From Pestalotiopsis fici W106-1 (taxonomy: Eukaryota; Ascomycota; Sordariomycetes; Amphisphaeriales; Sporocadaceae), in the NCBI RefSeq assembly GCF_000516985.1, contig NW_006917101.1, positions 1,728,834-1,792,833 of the forward strand: 64,000 nucleotides of DNA, given 5' to 3'. Of this stretch, positions 46,589 to 58,868 are shown piece after piece. The notes below the pieces were generated by a model that saw nothing but the letters and a program-made list of their open reading frames with translations, was not told where the DNA came from and made no database searches. Position 1 is the first letter of the stretch, and the number at the start of each line of letters is the position of its first letter. Position numbers and translations under genes: made by a program.

Positions 46589-47029
46589 TAGAGTGTCGGA
46601 CTGAGCAATTTTGCACTGTCAGAGATGTGTACACGTGATAAATAGAAAATTTGAAACGTTTCATGGTGACATTAATTTTTGATTCATTTATCTTCTTGTA
46701 TCATGTGGCTCCAGGCTGTGAAGCTCTCTAGGTATGATGTGCCTCGTGAGGCATGCCATCACGGCTTGAATGAGCCGTGTCAATCTTGGTTTTAGCGATC
46801 GGATGAGGATCTGTCTCGTGAAGAAGTCGTCTACTCTGTATCGTCCATGCTCCTTGTGGACTCTAATTACCCAACGTTTGTTTTCCCTTCCTAATTTCCA
46901 TTCCTACTTGGTAGCTCTTATACTAGACGGAAATAAAAATATCAACGCTTGCAAGTGGCGGATATCAAAACGAGAACGAAATAGAAAGTCTATATGCAAT
47001 GCTTCGCTGAGACCACTACGTCGGCAGGT
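46589..47029. other. Convergent intergenic region
   Basis: Spacer between the 3' ends of the propeller gene and HMG-CoA reductase. Nothing else seen. Confidence 0.4.
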
Positions 47030-50000
47030 TTATCGCTTGGCGCGCTCTGCGGCGGCGGCGCTGACGCTGCCCACAGCCTTTTCGGCTGCGCTGGTCATGG
47101 TAAGCCCAACAGGCGTCATGGCACCAGTAGGGGCAGGTGTAGTGCTGCGGGTAGGCGGTGCGGACCGGTTGTGTGCCATGTGAGCTCTGACGAGGTGACC
47201 GGCTGCAAGAGCCGAGCAAAGCGACAGTTCTCCAGCCAGGACTGCGGCACCAATGATGCGAGCCAGACGTCGAGAGTTTTCACCAGGCGTGGTCGGGTGA
47301 GGGCCACGAACGCCGAGCATGTCCAGCATGGCACTCTGAGGTTCGAGGATCGTTCCTCCACCCAGAGTACCAACCTCGATGGAAGGCATGGAGACAGAGA
47401 TTTGCAGAGAGCCACGGAGGCTGTAAAAATTAGCGCGTGATCCGTTAAATTTGAATGGCAGTATTGAACTTACTTCTTCATGATTGTGATACAGTTGGCA
47501 CTCTCGACAACTTGTGCGGGATCTTGACCAGTGGCGAGGAAAACAGCAGCAACAATGTTGGCAGCATGAGCGTTGAAACCTCCAACGGATGCAGCCATGG
47601 CCGAACCGATCAGGTTCTTCGAGATGTTGAGCTCAACGAGGCTGTCGACGTCACTCTTCAGGACTGACTTGACGACATCACCAGGAATGATGGCTTCAGC
47701 GACGATACCCTTGCCACGGCCATCAATCCAGTTGAGAGCAGCAGGCTTCTTGTCAATACAGTAGTTGCCGGACACGGAGATGATGGACATATCCTCGAAG
47801 CCACCCTCTGTAGCCATGACGTTGAGAGCGTGCTCGACACCCTTGGAAATCATGTTCATACCCATAGCGTCACCGGTAGTTGTCTTGAAACGGACGTAGA
47901 GGTTGGTTCCAGCCAGAGCAGTCTTCATGGTCTGCAGACGTGCGAATCGACTTGTGGAGTCAAAAGCCTTCTTCATCAAGGCCTGACCAGCTTCGGAATC
48001 AATCCATGCCTTGGCAGCGCCAGCACGCTCAAGAGTCTCAAAGCTCAGGGCAGGGCCACGGGTCATACCGTCACCAGTGATGACTGTAACGGCACCGCCA
48101 CCCGCGTTGATAGCCTTGCAGCCACGACTGGCACTGGCGACCAGGACACCTTCAGTTGTAGCCATGGGGATGAAGTAGCTTTGGCCATCAATGACAAGAG
48201 GACCAGCAACACCAACAGGCAGAGGCATGTAACCAATAACGTTCTCACAGCAAGCACCAAGAACAAGATCCCAGTTGTACTTCTCGAATGGCAGCTTGGA
48301 AGACTCCAGAGAGCCCGTCACATCGGAAGTAGCCTTGGTTCTGGAGATGATGGAACGACGGATCTTGACGGCTCTGGTGGTGTTCTTAAGACTCTTCTCA
48401 AGAGCGTAGCCAGGAATCTTGCCCTTCAGGGAGAGTGCAACAACTTCATCGTCAGTCATATCATAGATGCGCTTTTCTGCGAGCAGCTTGTCGAGATCGG
48501 CCTGGCTGCGGGATACGAGAGGAGCTCTGGGGGTTGGGATGGATGTGGCGGTTGATCTGGACTTCATGAGTAGCTGGTCTGCTTCATCGTCCGTAGAAGC
48601 CGGCGTTGCAGGCTTTTGGCGCGGCGGCGCCTTGTGCAACTGGCCAATCGATGGGGTGGAGGCTGATGTTTCGTTGAACCTCTCAGCAGCTGCCAGATCC
48701 TTGGGGTCGACTGGGTGCGTAGGAACGTTGGGGTCCTTGATGCCAGACCGTGCGACATTGAAGAGATATCCATTAAGAGCAACACTCATGGCCAAAGCAA
48801 TGACGATCCACTTGGACAGGATAGGATCTTCCAGACTTTCAAGCAGACCGCCAACCATACGTCCTCCGACAGAGATGCCAACAAGCTGAGAAAAGTCATC
48901 CTCTCCCTGCGAGTCCTTGGAAGGTACGGCGTAGTGGATCGAGGGGAATTCTAGCTCATACTTGATCGGGGTCAAGACGGTGACAACAGTGGTTTGACCA
49001 TGGCCACGAGCCAGGAAAAGAACTTCATCGAGTCCATTCGACGCAACCTTGAAGGGGTCGACAGGAGGCGTAGTAACAACACCTCCCAGACCACCGGCCC
49101 AAGAAGAGATGCTCGAATCGGAGCCGGGGGTTCTGAACGGGATGGTGCACAGGTTGACAATGTTGATAGCAAAGAAGCCAGCAATCATCCAGAACTTGAA
49201 CTTGGGAACGCTGCTGCTCTTGAAATCTTGTCCGAAAAGTGGCACGTTCTTGCCATTGCCGCCCTCGTTGTTGGTAGCAACGTTCTCGGCAACGCGGCGG
49301 CTGAGACCATCATCCTCCAACGCCTTTCGCAGCTCAACGTGACGCTTGATGCGGTTGATCTCGAGCTTGATGCAGAGAATGGCAGTGTAGAAAGTGAAGA
49401 GAAGCAGGCAGTCAAAGAACAGGATCCAGGCGGCCAGGAAGCAGAATTGTTGGAGTCCACCCTGCACACCAAAGTTGGCACCGACAATGAGCAGCAAGAT
49501 CTCGAGGACATAGTCGCGAACGATCTCAAAGCCAGTGTCCTTGAGAGCCTTGTGTACGGCATATTGAATCAAACTCTCGGAAGGGCTATGCGATCTCTTG
49601 TTGCCGCTCTTGTCCTCCGGACGGCGGTGGTCCAGGGCGTGGGAGAGGACAGCCTTGGTAAGAACAATGTTCTTCTCGAAGCCAATAGTCACAACCAGGA
49701 ATGGCAGACCTTCGGAGAGCAAGACAACGGAAATCGGAACACCAAGTCTCGTGGTCACATTGAGACCAAACAGGAAAGCAAAGGTCGAGGAAAACAGAAC
49801 ACTGACGGCCAGCCAGACATTGGAACCCAGCTTTCTCATGCTCAAGAACAGAGAAACAAAAGTCAAGTGCATGGACAGGTATCCAAGAACCATGATGATG
49901 ATATCGAGGGTGTCTGCGTTCTTGAGCAAGTCCAGAAAGTCTGTCCAGGCATTCTTAGCCCAGCGAGCCAGGCTGGTACCTGTCTGGCCACGGGCAGCCT

Positions 50001-50630
50001 TGATAATCCACATTTTCTTCTCACTCCTGCCATCCTCAATCTCGCGAGATTCTTGGCCGGGCACATCGTTGGGAATCTCTTGGGCAGCAGCAATGAATTC
50101 GGCGGCTTGACTGTACTTGACGGCAAAAGCGAGGGCGCTGTCCTGCGCGTATGTGGTCAAGGTGTTCGAGGTCGAGGGCAAATGCGCGACGGAAAGGTTG
50201 TTGGGAAGAGGGACAATATGCGCCGACGGAGCGGTCTGGGGGGCCTCGGGAGAGGATTCGGGGAAGACGAGCGTAATCAGAGCCAGATGGTCAGCATCCT
50301 TGGGGACTTTGGCGTCCGAGTCAAAGTTCTGCCACTTCCACGATGTTTCTGGGCCTGCAATCAAGCTGCGGCTACCTTCGACCAGAGAATCCCATTCCGC
50401 CCTTCTGACACTCTGGGTCACGTCGACCAGGCTCTCCTTGACGACTCCGACATAGGTTGTGCTCGCCAAGATGGCAACTACGCAGATGGTATAGATCGGG
50501 TGGAGGCAGGCAATCTTGGTCACGAATTGCAAGATGGGCGTAACTCTCTTGTTGATTGCAGACGGCGGAGCGGGCTGGGCGTTCGGGCGCTCACCGCGAA
50601 AGCGGGAGGGCAAGAAAAAGAAGCGATCAT
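47030..50630 (-). CDS. HMG1: HMG-CoA reductase with sterol-sensing domain
   Basis: Reduces HMG-CoA to mevalonate with NADPH in the ER membrane, the committed step to ergosterol and other isoprenoids. The main exon ends at 47474; a 53-bp intron leads to exon 47030-47420, giving about 1180 residues. An N-terminal membrane helix and luminal region precede a multi-span sterol-sensing domain ([15 protein letters not shown] onward), then a linker and catalytic domain: [60 protein letters not shown] and HMAHNRS. The conserved reading frame runs without stop from 50613, but its first codon is TTG. The only nearby ATG (50628-50630) is one base out of frame, next to a T5 run, so either an indel or an unusual start exists. 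Convergent with the propeller gene. Confidence 0.95.
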
Positions 50631-53330
50631 GTTGAATTTATCTCATATGCATTGGCTATAACATGAGGAGAATCTAGAGAAGGAGAAAAAACAAAGTAAG
50701 CGAGAGCTGGCATAAGAGAGTGGTGTAGGCGAGAAATGTGTGAAACGCTGTTATGCAGTCATCTCACGCAGCGAGACAACCAGCATACAGACTGACTGCG
50801 CCTCGATATGAATAGGTAGCAGGCTATTCCGTAGAATGGCTCAACAATGGGGGCCGCGAAAGTGGTTGCAATGTAGCAATTGCAACTGCCTTCGCATGCC
50901 GCCGCAATGGTTATACCCGATTCGCGCACAGCCACAGCCCCGGGGAATTGTATGGGATAGTATTATACGCACATGGAGTTGAGCCGGAATATTTTTTTCT
51001 GGTATCGGAGTCCGAGTATCGGGATCCGGTCGTGGGAGTGTTGAAGGCTGACAACGTGCGCTGAGCTACGACCAATGGCAACGCGGGGGACGCGCGACGA
51101 GAAGAAAAAAAAGTACGTGACAGCAACTCAAAGGGACGAGCCGAGCTGCTGGGAAGAAGAGTGTTCGCGAACAGGCAATTGAATACCTTTTTCACGAGCA
51201 CGCACGCACCAATGGAGTGGGTTGAGGAGGAAGAGAGCACAAGAGAAGGCTGAGCAGGAGAGAAGTTGAAAAGGTTCCCGTGTGCCATCAATCAATCAAT
51301 CGCAACCCATGGCATGGGAGCAAGCAATCTCGAGCAAGACCAATCTAAGGGGGGGGGCCGCCAGCTAGCTACCAACTACTACACTAGCCAACCATAGCCA
51401 ACCAGCCAATGTGAGGTGGGCATCGGTGAAGAGAGAAATTTCCCATGTCACTCGAATGGAGAAATGTTATCCAGGATACCCCCCTCCAACTATCCGGGCT
51501 ACCGTAAATACTGAATTTCATGCCGTAGTCTTTTCTTGCCTTTCGGTTAATTAAAGAAAGAAATATATCTTTTTCATCGTCACAAACAGCTATATCTAGA
51601 AACATTTCCAAATCGAAGGTTCAATATTGGTGTATTGTGCAATACGAGTATTGTATAAAGTATACGCACTGGAAGCGTGATATATACCTACGCTTTGTTA
51701 TATCGTAGGCAAGTACACCGCCCCAAAGCAACTTCGTCCTCAGATGTCTAGCCGACGATATACACAGTACTGGCCAAACATGATATATAATAAAAGAGAC
51801 TACAAGTTATTACATGTCAACCTTTTATTTAATGCACCAAGCCATGGAAAAGTCATGGTAAGAAGTACTTTATTTGTGGTAGCTCGGATAGCCGAGGGGT
51901 GTAGCCCGGATAACCATTCTCCTGAAATGATTGCCAGGCGCTAACCACAAATTACCCATTCCCACTAAAATTCACGTTGGCACTGCAGTCTGCAGGTTTT
52001 AGCTTGCTAACTGCCAGCTAACTGCCAGGAAGTCAATTGAAAAGAAGCCTGAAAGAGGACCCTAGAAGCCATTCAAGCACCTGGAGGCGGCAGGCGGTGA
52101 CACATTAGTACCCGTGCCTCTCCCCAAAATAAAGGAGCACAGAGCAGTTGCTGGACTGATTGTTGATCAACCCCACGAACCAACAAGTTTGTTTGGGCAA
52201 TGTCGCGATTTTCTGTGTCTGAGATTTCCAGGCGAGCCAGGGTTCTCTGCCATTGAGTTTGGGACCTTGGGTTAGGTATCAAAACCCCAAGGGTTCAAAA
52301 AATCCTCTTTCTGTCCAAAGCCGTTCTGTCTCTCCCCGGCCCGCGTCGACCTGGGGGAGTCTCCCTGGCCAGTGGCAGCAATTCCGCCGAGCAAGACCCT
52401 GGATGCTTGCCCAACGCTCCCCTTGCCCAGCATTTACTGCCGTGGCCCGTTGCTTTACCTAGCGCGTACAAACAAGTCACTTTTTTTACGTCAACCATTG
52501 CTCGAGACCGGAGGAGGACTGCGGAGGTCTCCCCAACATTGCGAGTCTGGCATCTCTACTGTGTAACAAGTTGAACAACTTGATCCAATAGTATATTCAT
52601 TGGCGTCACCACTTGGCCATCTCTCCAACTCGTTTGCCAATGTCCCTGTGTACATCAAAACCTTCATTTCAGTCGTGACGCCAAAAACAATTGATGGCTG
52701 CTGATCAGCCGCTTGGAGGGTCATGATATGTAGCCCATTGTGCGCAAGCGTTATGACTAGGTACCAATAGCAGGGTCAAGGGTCGGGGATGCACAGAGGA
52801 AATGAAGCTTGCAGCTGGAACTTTGAAGCTTCCACGATTGTTCTGATAAGAAGCCGGCCCACACTCCCACCGTTCTGGTATCGCCGCCTCTTGTGTACTT
52901 CGGACGATTAGTGTAGCTGGTAATCTTATCGTAGCTACTACATTTACTATGCAAATGGCTAATTTCCACTAGTATGGGGCATCTCCGTTGCGTTATGTCA
53001 ATGATGTCGTGTCTCATGTTTAAAATCTCAACGGCAGAATTTACATCAACGACGCCGAGTGCGGAGGAGAATCAGTGTAGAAAATTCTCTAAATACCGCA
53101 GAACCCTTGCTCGCCATCTGCCCAAGGCCTCGGCGGTGCTGTGGCCCACAGAGCAGCAAACCACCCGGCCCGAAACATCTCGGCGATGTTTCCGACTTCG
53201 CCTGTGAGGCCCTCAATAACATACTCGATTACCGGGTAGAGCCCACAAAAAAAGGTAGCAAACATGCAGCATCTGGGTTCGTAAATACGATAAAGCCTTG
53301 CCACAAAACACGACCCATCAGATTCCAGCA
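50631..53330. other. Upstream region of HMG-CoA reductase
   Basis: 2.7 kb without a supportable gene. Short upstream ATGs with early stops precede the reductase on the minus strand (ATGCATATGAGATAA near 50640-50655). AT-rich DNA at about 51540-51860 may be a worn repeat, but shares nothing obvious with the copia families. Confidence 0.4.
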
Positions 53331-54063
53331 TTAGAAAGCCGTCATGAGTCTCTGTACCTTGTCACTCTCCATGCTCACGATCTTGGCGCCCAAGTCCTCC
53401 AGCTCTTTTCGTTTCTGTGGCCAGTTGTCCGGATCAACCGCCTTCGTGGCTTGTTCCACGACAAAGGTTCTGAAGCCTTCTTTGGCAGAGTCCTTGGCAC
53501 AGTTGAACACGCAGTAGTCAGCGGCCAGCCCAACCACATACACATCGGTGACATTGTAGCTTCTCAATAAATCAGCCAGCCCGCTGTCACAACCCCTCGG
53601 GCTCTCAAACGGATCGTAGAACGGGCTGTACATCTCGACCCTATCGTCCTGCCCCTTCTCCATGATCTTGTCTATCTTGCCAATGGCCAGCTCCGGTATC
53701 AGTTCCGCGCCGGGCGTGCCCTGAACACAGTGAACCGGCCATAGGCGGGACTCATATGTCTCCTCGGAGTTGGCGGGGTTGATTATGGTAATGGTGTCTG
53801 TAAATGGCTGCTTATCCTTGTGATTTGATGCAAACGATATATGTGACGGTGGGTGCCAGTCCTTGGTCGCGACCTTGAGCACAAAGGGAAGATCAAGGAG
53901 CTTGTTGATTGTAGCAGCGATGTCTCTACCACCTGCTACGGCGAGAGATCCGTTCTGTTCGAGCGTCAGTGTGAATCCAGGCGGTGCGCGGCACGAGGCT
54001 TACCGGAGGACAGAAGTCCTCCTGGAAATCTATGACCAAAAGTGCTGGCCGGAAAGGCGCCAT
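53331..54063 (-). CDS. PNC1: Nicotinamidase (isochorismatase-fold)
   Basis: Hydrolyses nicotinamide to nicotinate and ammonia in NAD salvage; in fungi it also lowers nicotinamide inhibition of sirtuins. Exons 54004-54063 and 53331-53954 (49-bp intron, phase 0) encode 227 residues. The catalytic triad is visible: Asp12 (LLVIDFQEDF), Lys120 (IMEKGQ) and Cys168 (AADYCVF). Metal ligands are Asp52, His54 and His58 in DWHPPSHISF and His95 in WPVHCVQGT. Numbering is almost the same as in yeast Pnc1, and length fits. No targeting signal, so cytosolic or nuclear. No relation to the genes downstream is apparent. Confidence 0.94.
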
Positions 54064-55128
54064 TCCGATTGTTCTGCTTGAGTCTTGATTGGATTCTTTG
54101 TGGCCGACCTGTTGTTTTGCACCACGCTTGTGGTATCAGGCTTCCGGAAGAATGGTATCAATCTACGTTATCTTGTCTGAAGCTGAAGCTCTCAGCAGCT
54201 TTGACATCACCGTAGTGGGGTCACCTAAACACTATTTCAGGTGTGCACCTGAACATGCACGATCGTTAGAATACTATCAAATCATTAACAAAGCGTTTAT
54301 GTAACAAAGAATTCCAATAACTTTTGCCCCAAAATAAACTTTTTCTGCATTTTGCGCGATCTATCACTCTTCAAATTTGAATAAATTTCACAAGTCTGCA
54401 GTGTCAATTGCATGCAAGCTAGGTACGTGTTGGCATGCCCGGATGTAATCGCCTGTGCGTTTTAGAGGTGGGGTTACCGCTTATAACTTCAAGGTTGCAT
54501 GCAGCTTTACGGGCTGCCTATGACCAGTAAGTACCTTGCCTCACTTTCCAATGCAAGGCAATTATATGAGTTATAAATACCTCTATCACGTTTGATTCGT
54601 GGAGAAAACAGAGAGACAAGCGAATGCTACTTTAAATGGCTTTCCCATATTTCATCGAAGCAATCTCAAGGCTTCGACGTTTGTTTCATTCCCCAAAACT
54701 GCGTGAGCTGCTAGTAAGACCAAATCTTACATGCTTGCCAGGCATCAAGATAAAATCAGGCAGCCTTTAATCACAAGCTACCTACTTCCTTATCTCCAAG
54801 GTACAGTTCACAATTTGGTTTCTGCGGTGTTGCCTGATTTATACTCAACATTTATTCTGATACATTTATCCCAATGAAACACTGTTGAATTGTGTAAAAA
54901 GAAAGAAATGACCGATTGAGTAAATATCTAACAGAATCACGTAGGAAATGCCAAAAGAAAGCACTAAAATTACACTGATTGCCAAATCACCTGACAAACA
55001 TTCCCCCCCTTCGAGAATCTATCCTGCAAGCCTCGATTGTCTCTCTTACCCCAAGCCTCTGGTCCTGTACCTTCCGTAATTTCCGTGATGGCTTACGATG
55101 GTTCACAATGAACCACGTTTGTGACTGA
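54064..55128. other. Intergenic
   Basis: Contains no supportable gene. AT-rich between about 54300 and 55000. Confidence 0.4.
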
Positions 55129-55725
55129 TTAGGCTACCAACTTGAACAAAGGCTGCGACCAAACAAGTGTTCCCAGCAACAGTATACGCGCCGGGCCGAG
55201 CCAAGACATGTTCGAAATGGGCAGCATGTACGCCGAGTAGATCGAGGCAACAAAACCGCAGCAGAATCTCCCGGCATACAGAGCCGCGGCATGGAGTCGA
55301 AGATGATCGGCCCAAAAGGGACTCTGGCCGCCCACCCAGAATCTTGCTGCTAGTAAAACAACCAGGTAGATTTCCGGGAGGACGGAGCCGGCCAGGGCTG
55401 ACCACGACTTGTAGCCGCCGTGTCCCTTTACGAAGAGCGCCATGGTCAGCGCGGTGTCGGCGAGTAGCGCCCAGACCTCGGGGGCTACGATACATTGTTA
55501 GCGAGGGCGGGCCTCTTCTTGGGATGAAACAGACGAACCAGGAATTTCTGGGGAGTTTGAAAGGTCTGGTACAAGTTCATAGTCGTTGGTTATGACGCTT
55601 TGTTGAGTGTGTAGTAGAACAGCCAACGAAATGAGGCATGACGCCGGCAGTATAATGCTGATGATGTTGATCCATGCCATAATATACTTGGATGATGATC
55701 CTACTGTGTACGCTTGTTCATACAT
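55129..55725 (-). CDS. Small multi-pass membrane protein, unknown
   Basis: Exons 55539-55725 and 55129-55484, with a 54-bp intron (GTTCGT donor, TCGTAG acceptor), join EIP to APEVWALLADTALTMALF and give about 180 residues. A start at the internal ATG (MAWINIISIIL) is also possible. There is one hydrophobic helix near the N-terminus and two or three more in the second half (LPEIYLVVLLAARFWV, AGRFCCGFVASIYSAYML, ARILLLGTLVWS). It somewhat resembles the extra N-terminal membrane domain of fungal multidrug ABC transporters, but no ATP-binding part follows. It lies beside the putative RiPP genes, though no functional link is shown. Confidence 0.5.
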
Positions 55726-55961
55726 GAGTTAGTATGCGTCTAGAAGTCAAATAATCAAGGTAAAGTGTATTATATATTCAACCGTTAAGTTGATGCCTAA
55801 CAGGCATCTCTTCATTGGAATCACAACGCACCGGACAAATGCTTTGATAGTACCTAATAGCATAGGTCCTCACCTCTGATGTAACAGAGCTGCAAAGTTG
55901 TTGAAGCATACTGCATACCATATCCAAGATTGTGCTGCGCTCTACTTTAGAAACTCTAAGT

Positions 55962-57478
55962 CTACAATACAGGAACGACATGGCTCCAGATCGGAGACTG
56001 TTCTAAAGTGCTGATATCTGGCGCTGAACGGAATGTCATGGAAATCAGAATGGCTCTCAGAATGTAGATCTCGGCTACCATTTCCTCCGCAGTCAATTCT
56101 TGGTCGTCATTGGCTCCTTGGTACATACTCTTGCACTGATCCACAACTTTTCGAAGCCGTTCCCAGTGTCCAAGCCCAAGCAGGCCAGAATTTTCCTTCA
56201 TCGCATCATGGTATCCATCCCTATAGTCTTTACCCAAAAAGAGATCCAAGGATGTCAATAGGGACAAATTATTTCGGATCAACGATGTAATAGGCGCTTG
56301 GGTGTTGTCCATATCCCAATCAGATGAGGCTTCCTGTGAAGGTCTTGTGGATTCATTGTTGCCTTCCTTTTGGAAGGCAAGCAGCATCAATGTCGTCTTA
56401 TATAGCGTCGTTGGTAGGCAGCGTGAACGTGTTAATCTGTTCCGCACAGAGTCCAATAAATCATCCAAGGCCCTAAGGACAAATAGAACGGAATACCTTT
56501 GCCCCCGGTTCATCAACGGGACTTTGCCATCGCCATGGATGAAGTCCACGCAGATAGGGAATAAGATCGAGAGATCCAAACTTTCTGTAAGATCTGCCAC
56601 ATATTTTTTGATTCTCGTGACTTAGCAACCCTTCCCAAGGCTGGATGTTGTCGGAATTCAATCGCAAAAGTAGGAGCGATGAGCAACGGATAGGAGGATC
56701 CAATCTCGGGCTCGAACGATTTTACTCCACCAACGGCTGCCAACACGACAATAGTGCGGATATCGGCGTAAGCAGGAACGGCTTTCAAGTCGTCTGGAAG
56801 ATAGTCCGCAGCCGTGATGGCCGTATCATTGGTATCTAAAGGCAGATTTGCGAGCTCAAATTGATGCAGGAGTTGAAGCCAACCTGCTTCGGCGGAAGGC
56901 ATACTTGATGTTTGAAGTACTGTTGCAAGAGCTGACAGTATCTTTGAGCATAGCGGAAGTCGTCGGGCCAATGATTGAAATTCACCAAGCCAATTCGCGA
57001 TAATTCGACCGTTGTTGTCATTATCACCCGCGGTTTTAAGGAGGCCATCTCCAACTTGGTCAACAGCAGTCGTAGCGCCAATGTTACCAATTTTTGCTTG
57101 ATACTCCATTTCCAACAAATTCAAAAGACGATCAGAAATCAATCGTGGTGTCGATGCCTGTGTGTAAGTCCGGAGTTCCCGCAGACTGACACGGGTCACC
57201 GTTTGCTCCGCCCATTTGCCAATGACTTGGTGGCTAGACTTCCGACGCCCGGGGCTGGCAGCGAAGATGCCCTGAATGATCGCGACCAGTGCCAATAAGG
57301 TCGCGAGAATGCCAAAGATACCGACAGGCACCGTGAAGGCAAAAGTAATGGGATCCCAGTCCGTCTTTCCATCATCGGCCGCAAACTTCTCACTGACAAT
57401 GTTGATCAGGCGATCGAGAAGACAGTCGGTGGTGTTAGCTGCTGTGGAACACGAGCTGGTATCGCCCGTCGACTCCAT
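55962..57478 (-). CDS. Membrane-anchored protein of unknown function, frameshifted
   Basis: From the ATG at 57478 the frame encodes about 290 residues: a short N-terminal region, a strong membrane helix (ITFAFTVPVGIFGILATLLA, about residues 44-70), then a soluble helical region including DWDPITFAF upstream and LLIAPTFAIEFRQHPALGRV. At a run of six T on the plus strand (56604-56609) coding potential moves to another frame, which continues as YVADLTESLDLSILFPICVD and ends at 55962. No splice site restores the frame, but one extra base in the run does, giving about 500 residues. I do not recognise the family. The break could be an assembly error or a real mutation. Confidence 0.6.
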
Positions 57479-57872
57479 GGTTGGGGGACTTTTAAGTTAA
57501 TTTCAAGGTTGCTGACGACCTTTATAAAGAGATCCGTCCTTTTATTTGACAGTGGAAGCGCGAGACATTGGGCAGCTGAGGGGGCCATCACGTTAAACAA
57601 CCCCGCAAGGCCATGGAGAAGGCCTGCATATTCGTCACGTGGACTGCAAAAGTCGCACAAGAGGTATTGTCACGTATTGGTCAATTGGCCAGCCTGATGT
57701 TCACGAGTTTTCCAATCGGCGTGGAGATTGATCTGCGCTGCAGCAGTACTCCGCGATTGCCAGGGGTTGATTCTTCGGTGCGGGAAAGAAGTAATAGAAA
57801 AAGTAGCACTGTGCGACTCCGAACTTTCATTCATGTTTGGTTTAGAATTCCATTACTTCGATTGAAGTCGTA

Positions 57873-58868
57873 TCAGAGTATATGGTCCTCTTCGGGGTCC
57901 TCCCCATGCAGGTGGTTGGGATTCTTCTCCCCAAACAATTCATAGTAATGGTCCGGCGCTGGCAACTCCGTAACCCCCTCCGGCTTGTTCATAGTCACCC
58001 TATATCTATCCATGTCGAGTGACACTTGTTTTCTAAAATCAGTCAGGCGGTCAAAGTCGATGCACTGGCGATTGATGCTCATGTCGGGCCAGGGCCGCTC
58101 CTGCGTCTCGACCCAGTGCAGCGTCATGAGGTTGACGTTGCCGCTGCACGTGAGCGCTTGGAACAGGATATCGGCGCAGTGGTTAATGTGAATCTCGCGC
58201 AGCTTGAGCTTGTCGGCGCGGCCCATTGACTCGTTGTAGTAGCTGCCGTAGGCGATTTTGCGCAGGCTGTTGAGGCAGTGCAGTTGGTGGTAGACGTCAA
58301 AGACGACACCATAGGCGTCGTCACCGAGACCCCACATGTTGTTGTCGAGTTTTACAGCTGTCTCTGGGTTCTTCCCCAGTCTGATGATGGTTTTCCTAGG
58401 GACGGGTATGACGCGGAGAAGTTCGTACTCGGCCCACTTGTCGTCGGCGTCCGAGTTTGGGAGTTGGCGTGCGATGGAAGGATCTTTTGGTGGGAAGAGT
58501 GTGCCATTGATCATTGCGATTCGTGGTTGCAAATCAATCATGTCGTGAATAGGTGCTGTGATAGCTCAATGTTAGAAAGGCCAATACTCGATGCTTCGGT
58601 ATGACTTACACCAGGAGGAAGTACGTCTCAGGTCAGCGTTGAGTACCTTTGGTTGATGGTGGTAGCTGATAGACACTCCGAGACAAACGGCGGAAATGAT
58701 AAACACAATCATGTTGATAACTTGAACCAACAAACACGCGCGGCGAGACGGAAATTTAGTCTTTTCTGGGTGGTTGGCCATAAGAGAATCGTCTTCCGTC
58801 TCATCGATTGAGTCCGATTCGACGGATGATCTGATAGGGCTGTAACCGGATCTCGATATTTCATCCAT
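57873..58868 (-). CDS. UstYa-family (DUF3328) protein, probable RiPP oxidase
   Basis: Members such as UstYa of ustiloxin biosynthesis catalyse oxidative cyclisation of ribosomal peptide cores in the secretory path. Exons 58610-58868 and 57873-58555 (54-bp intron, GTAAGT donor) encode 313 residues. A polar N-terminal cytosolic tail is followed by one membrane helix (ACLLVQVINMIVFIISAVCL, about residues 52-75), then the luminal domain with both family signatures: YHQLHCLNSLRK (His176, His179, Cys180) and HINHCADIL (His209, His212, Cys213), plus the CSGNVNLMTLHW segment after the second. Length is in the usual 220-320 range. The precursor-like gene 2.3 kb away on the other strand has the repeats such enzymes act on. 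Confidence 0.93.

Noticed and set aside
48994..50661. 555-codon plus-strand open frame
   Set aside because: Lies antisense to HMG-CoA reductase, whose frame carries all catalytic motifs. The plus-strand frame has no domain and is a codon-bias shadow.
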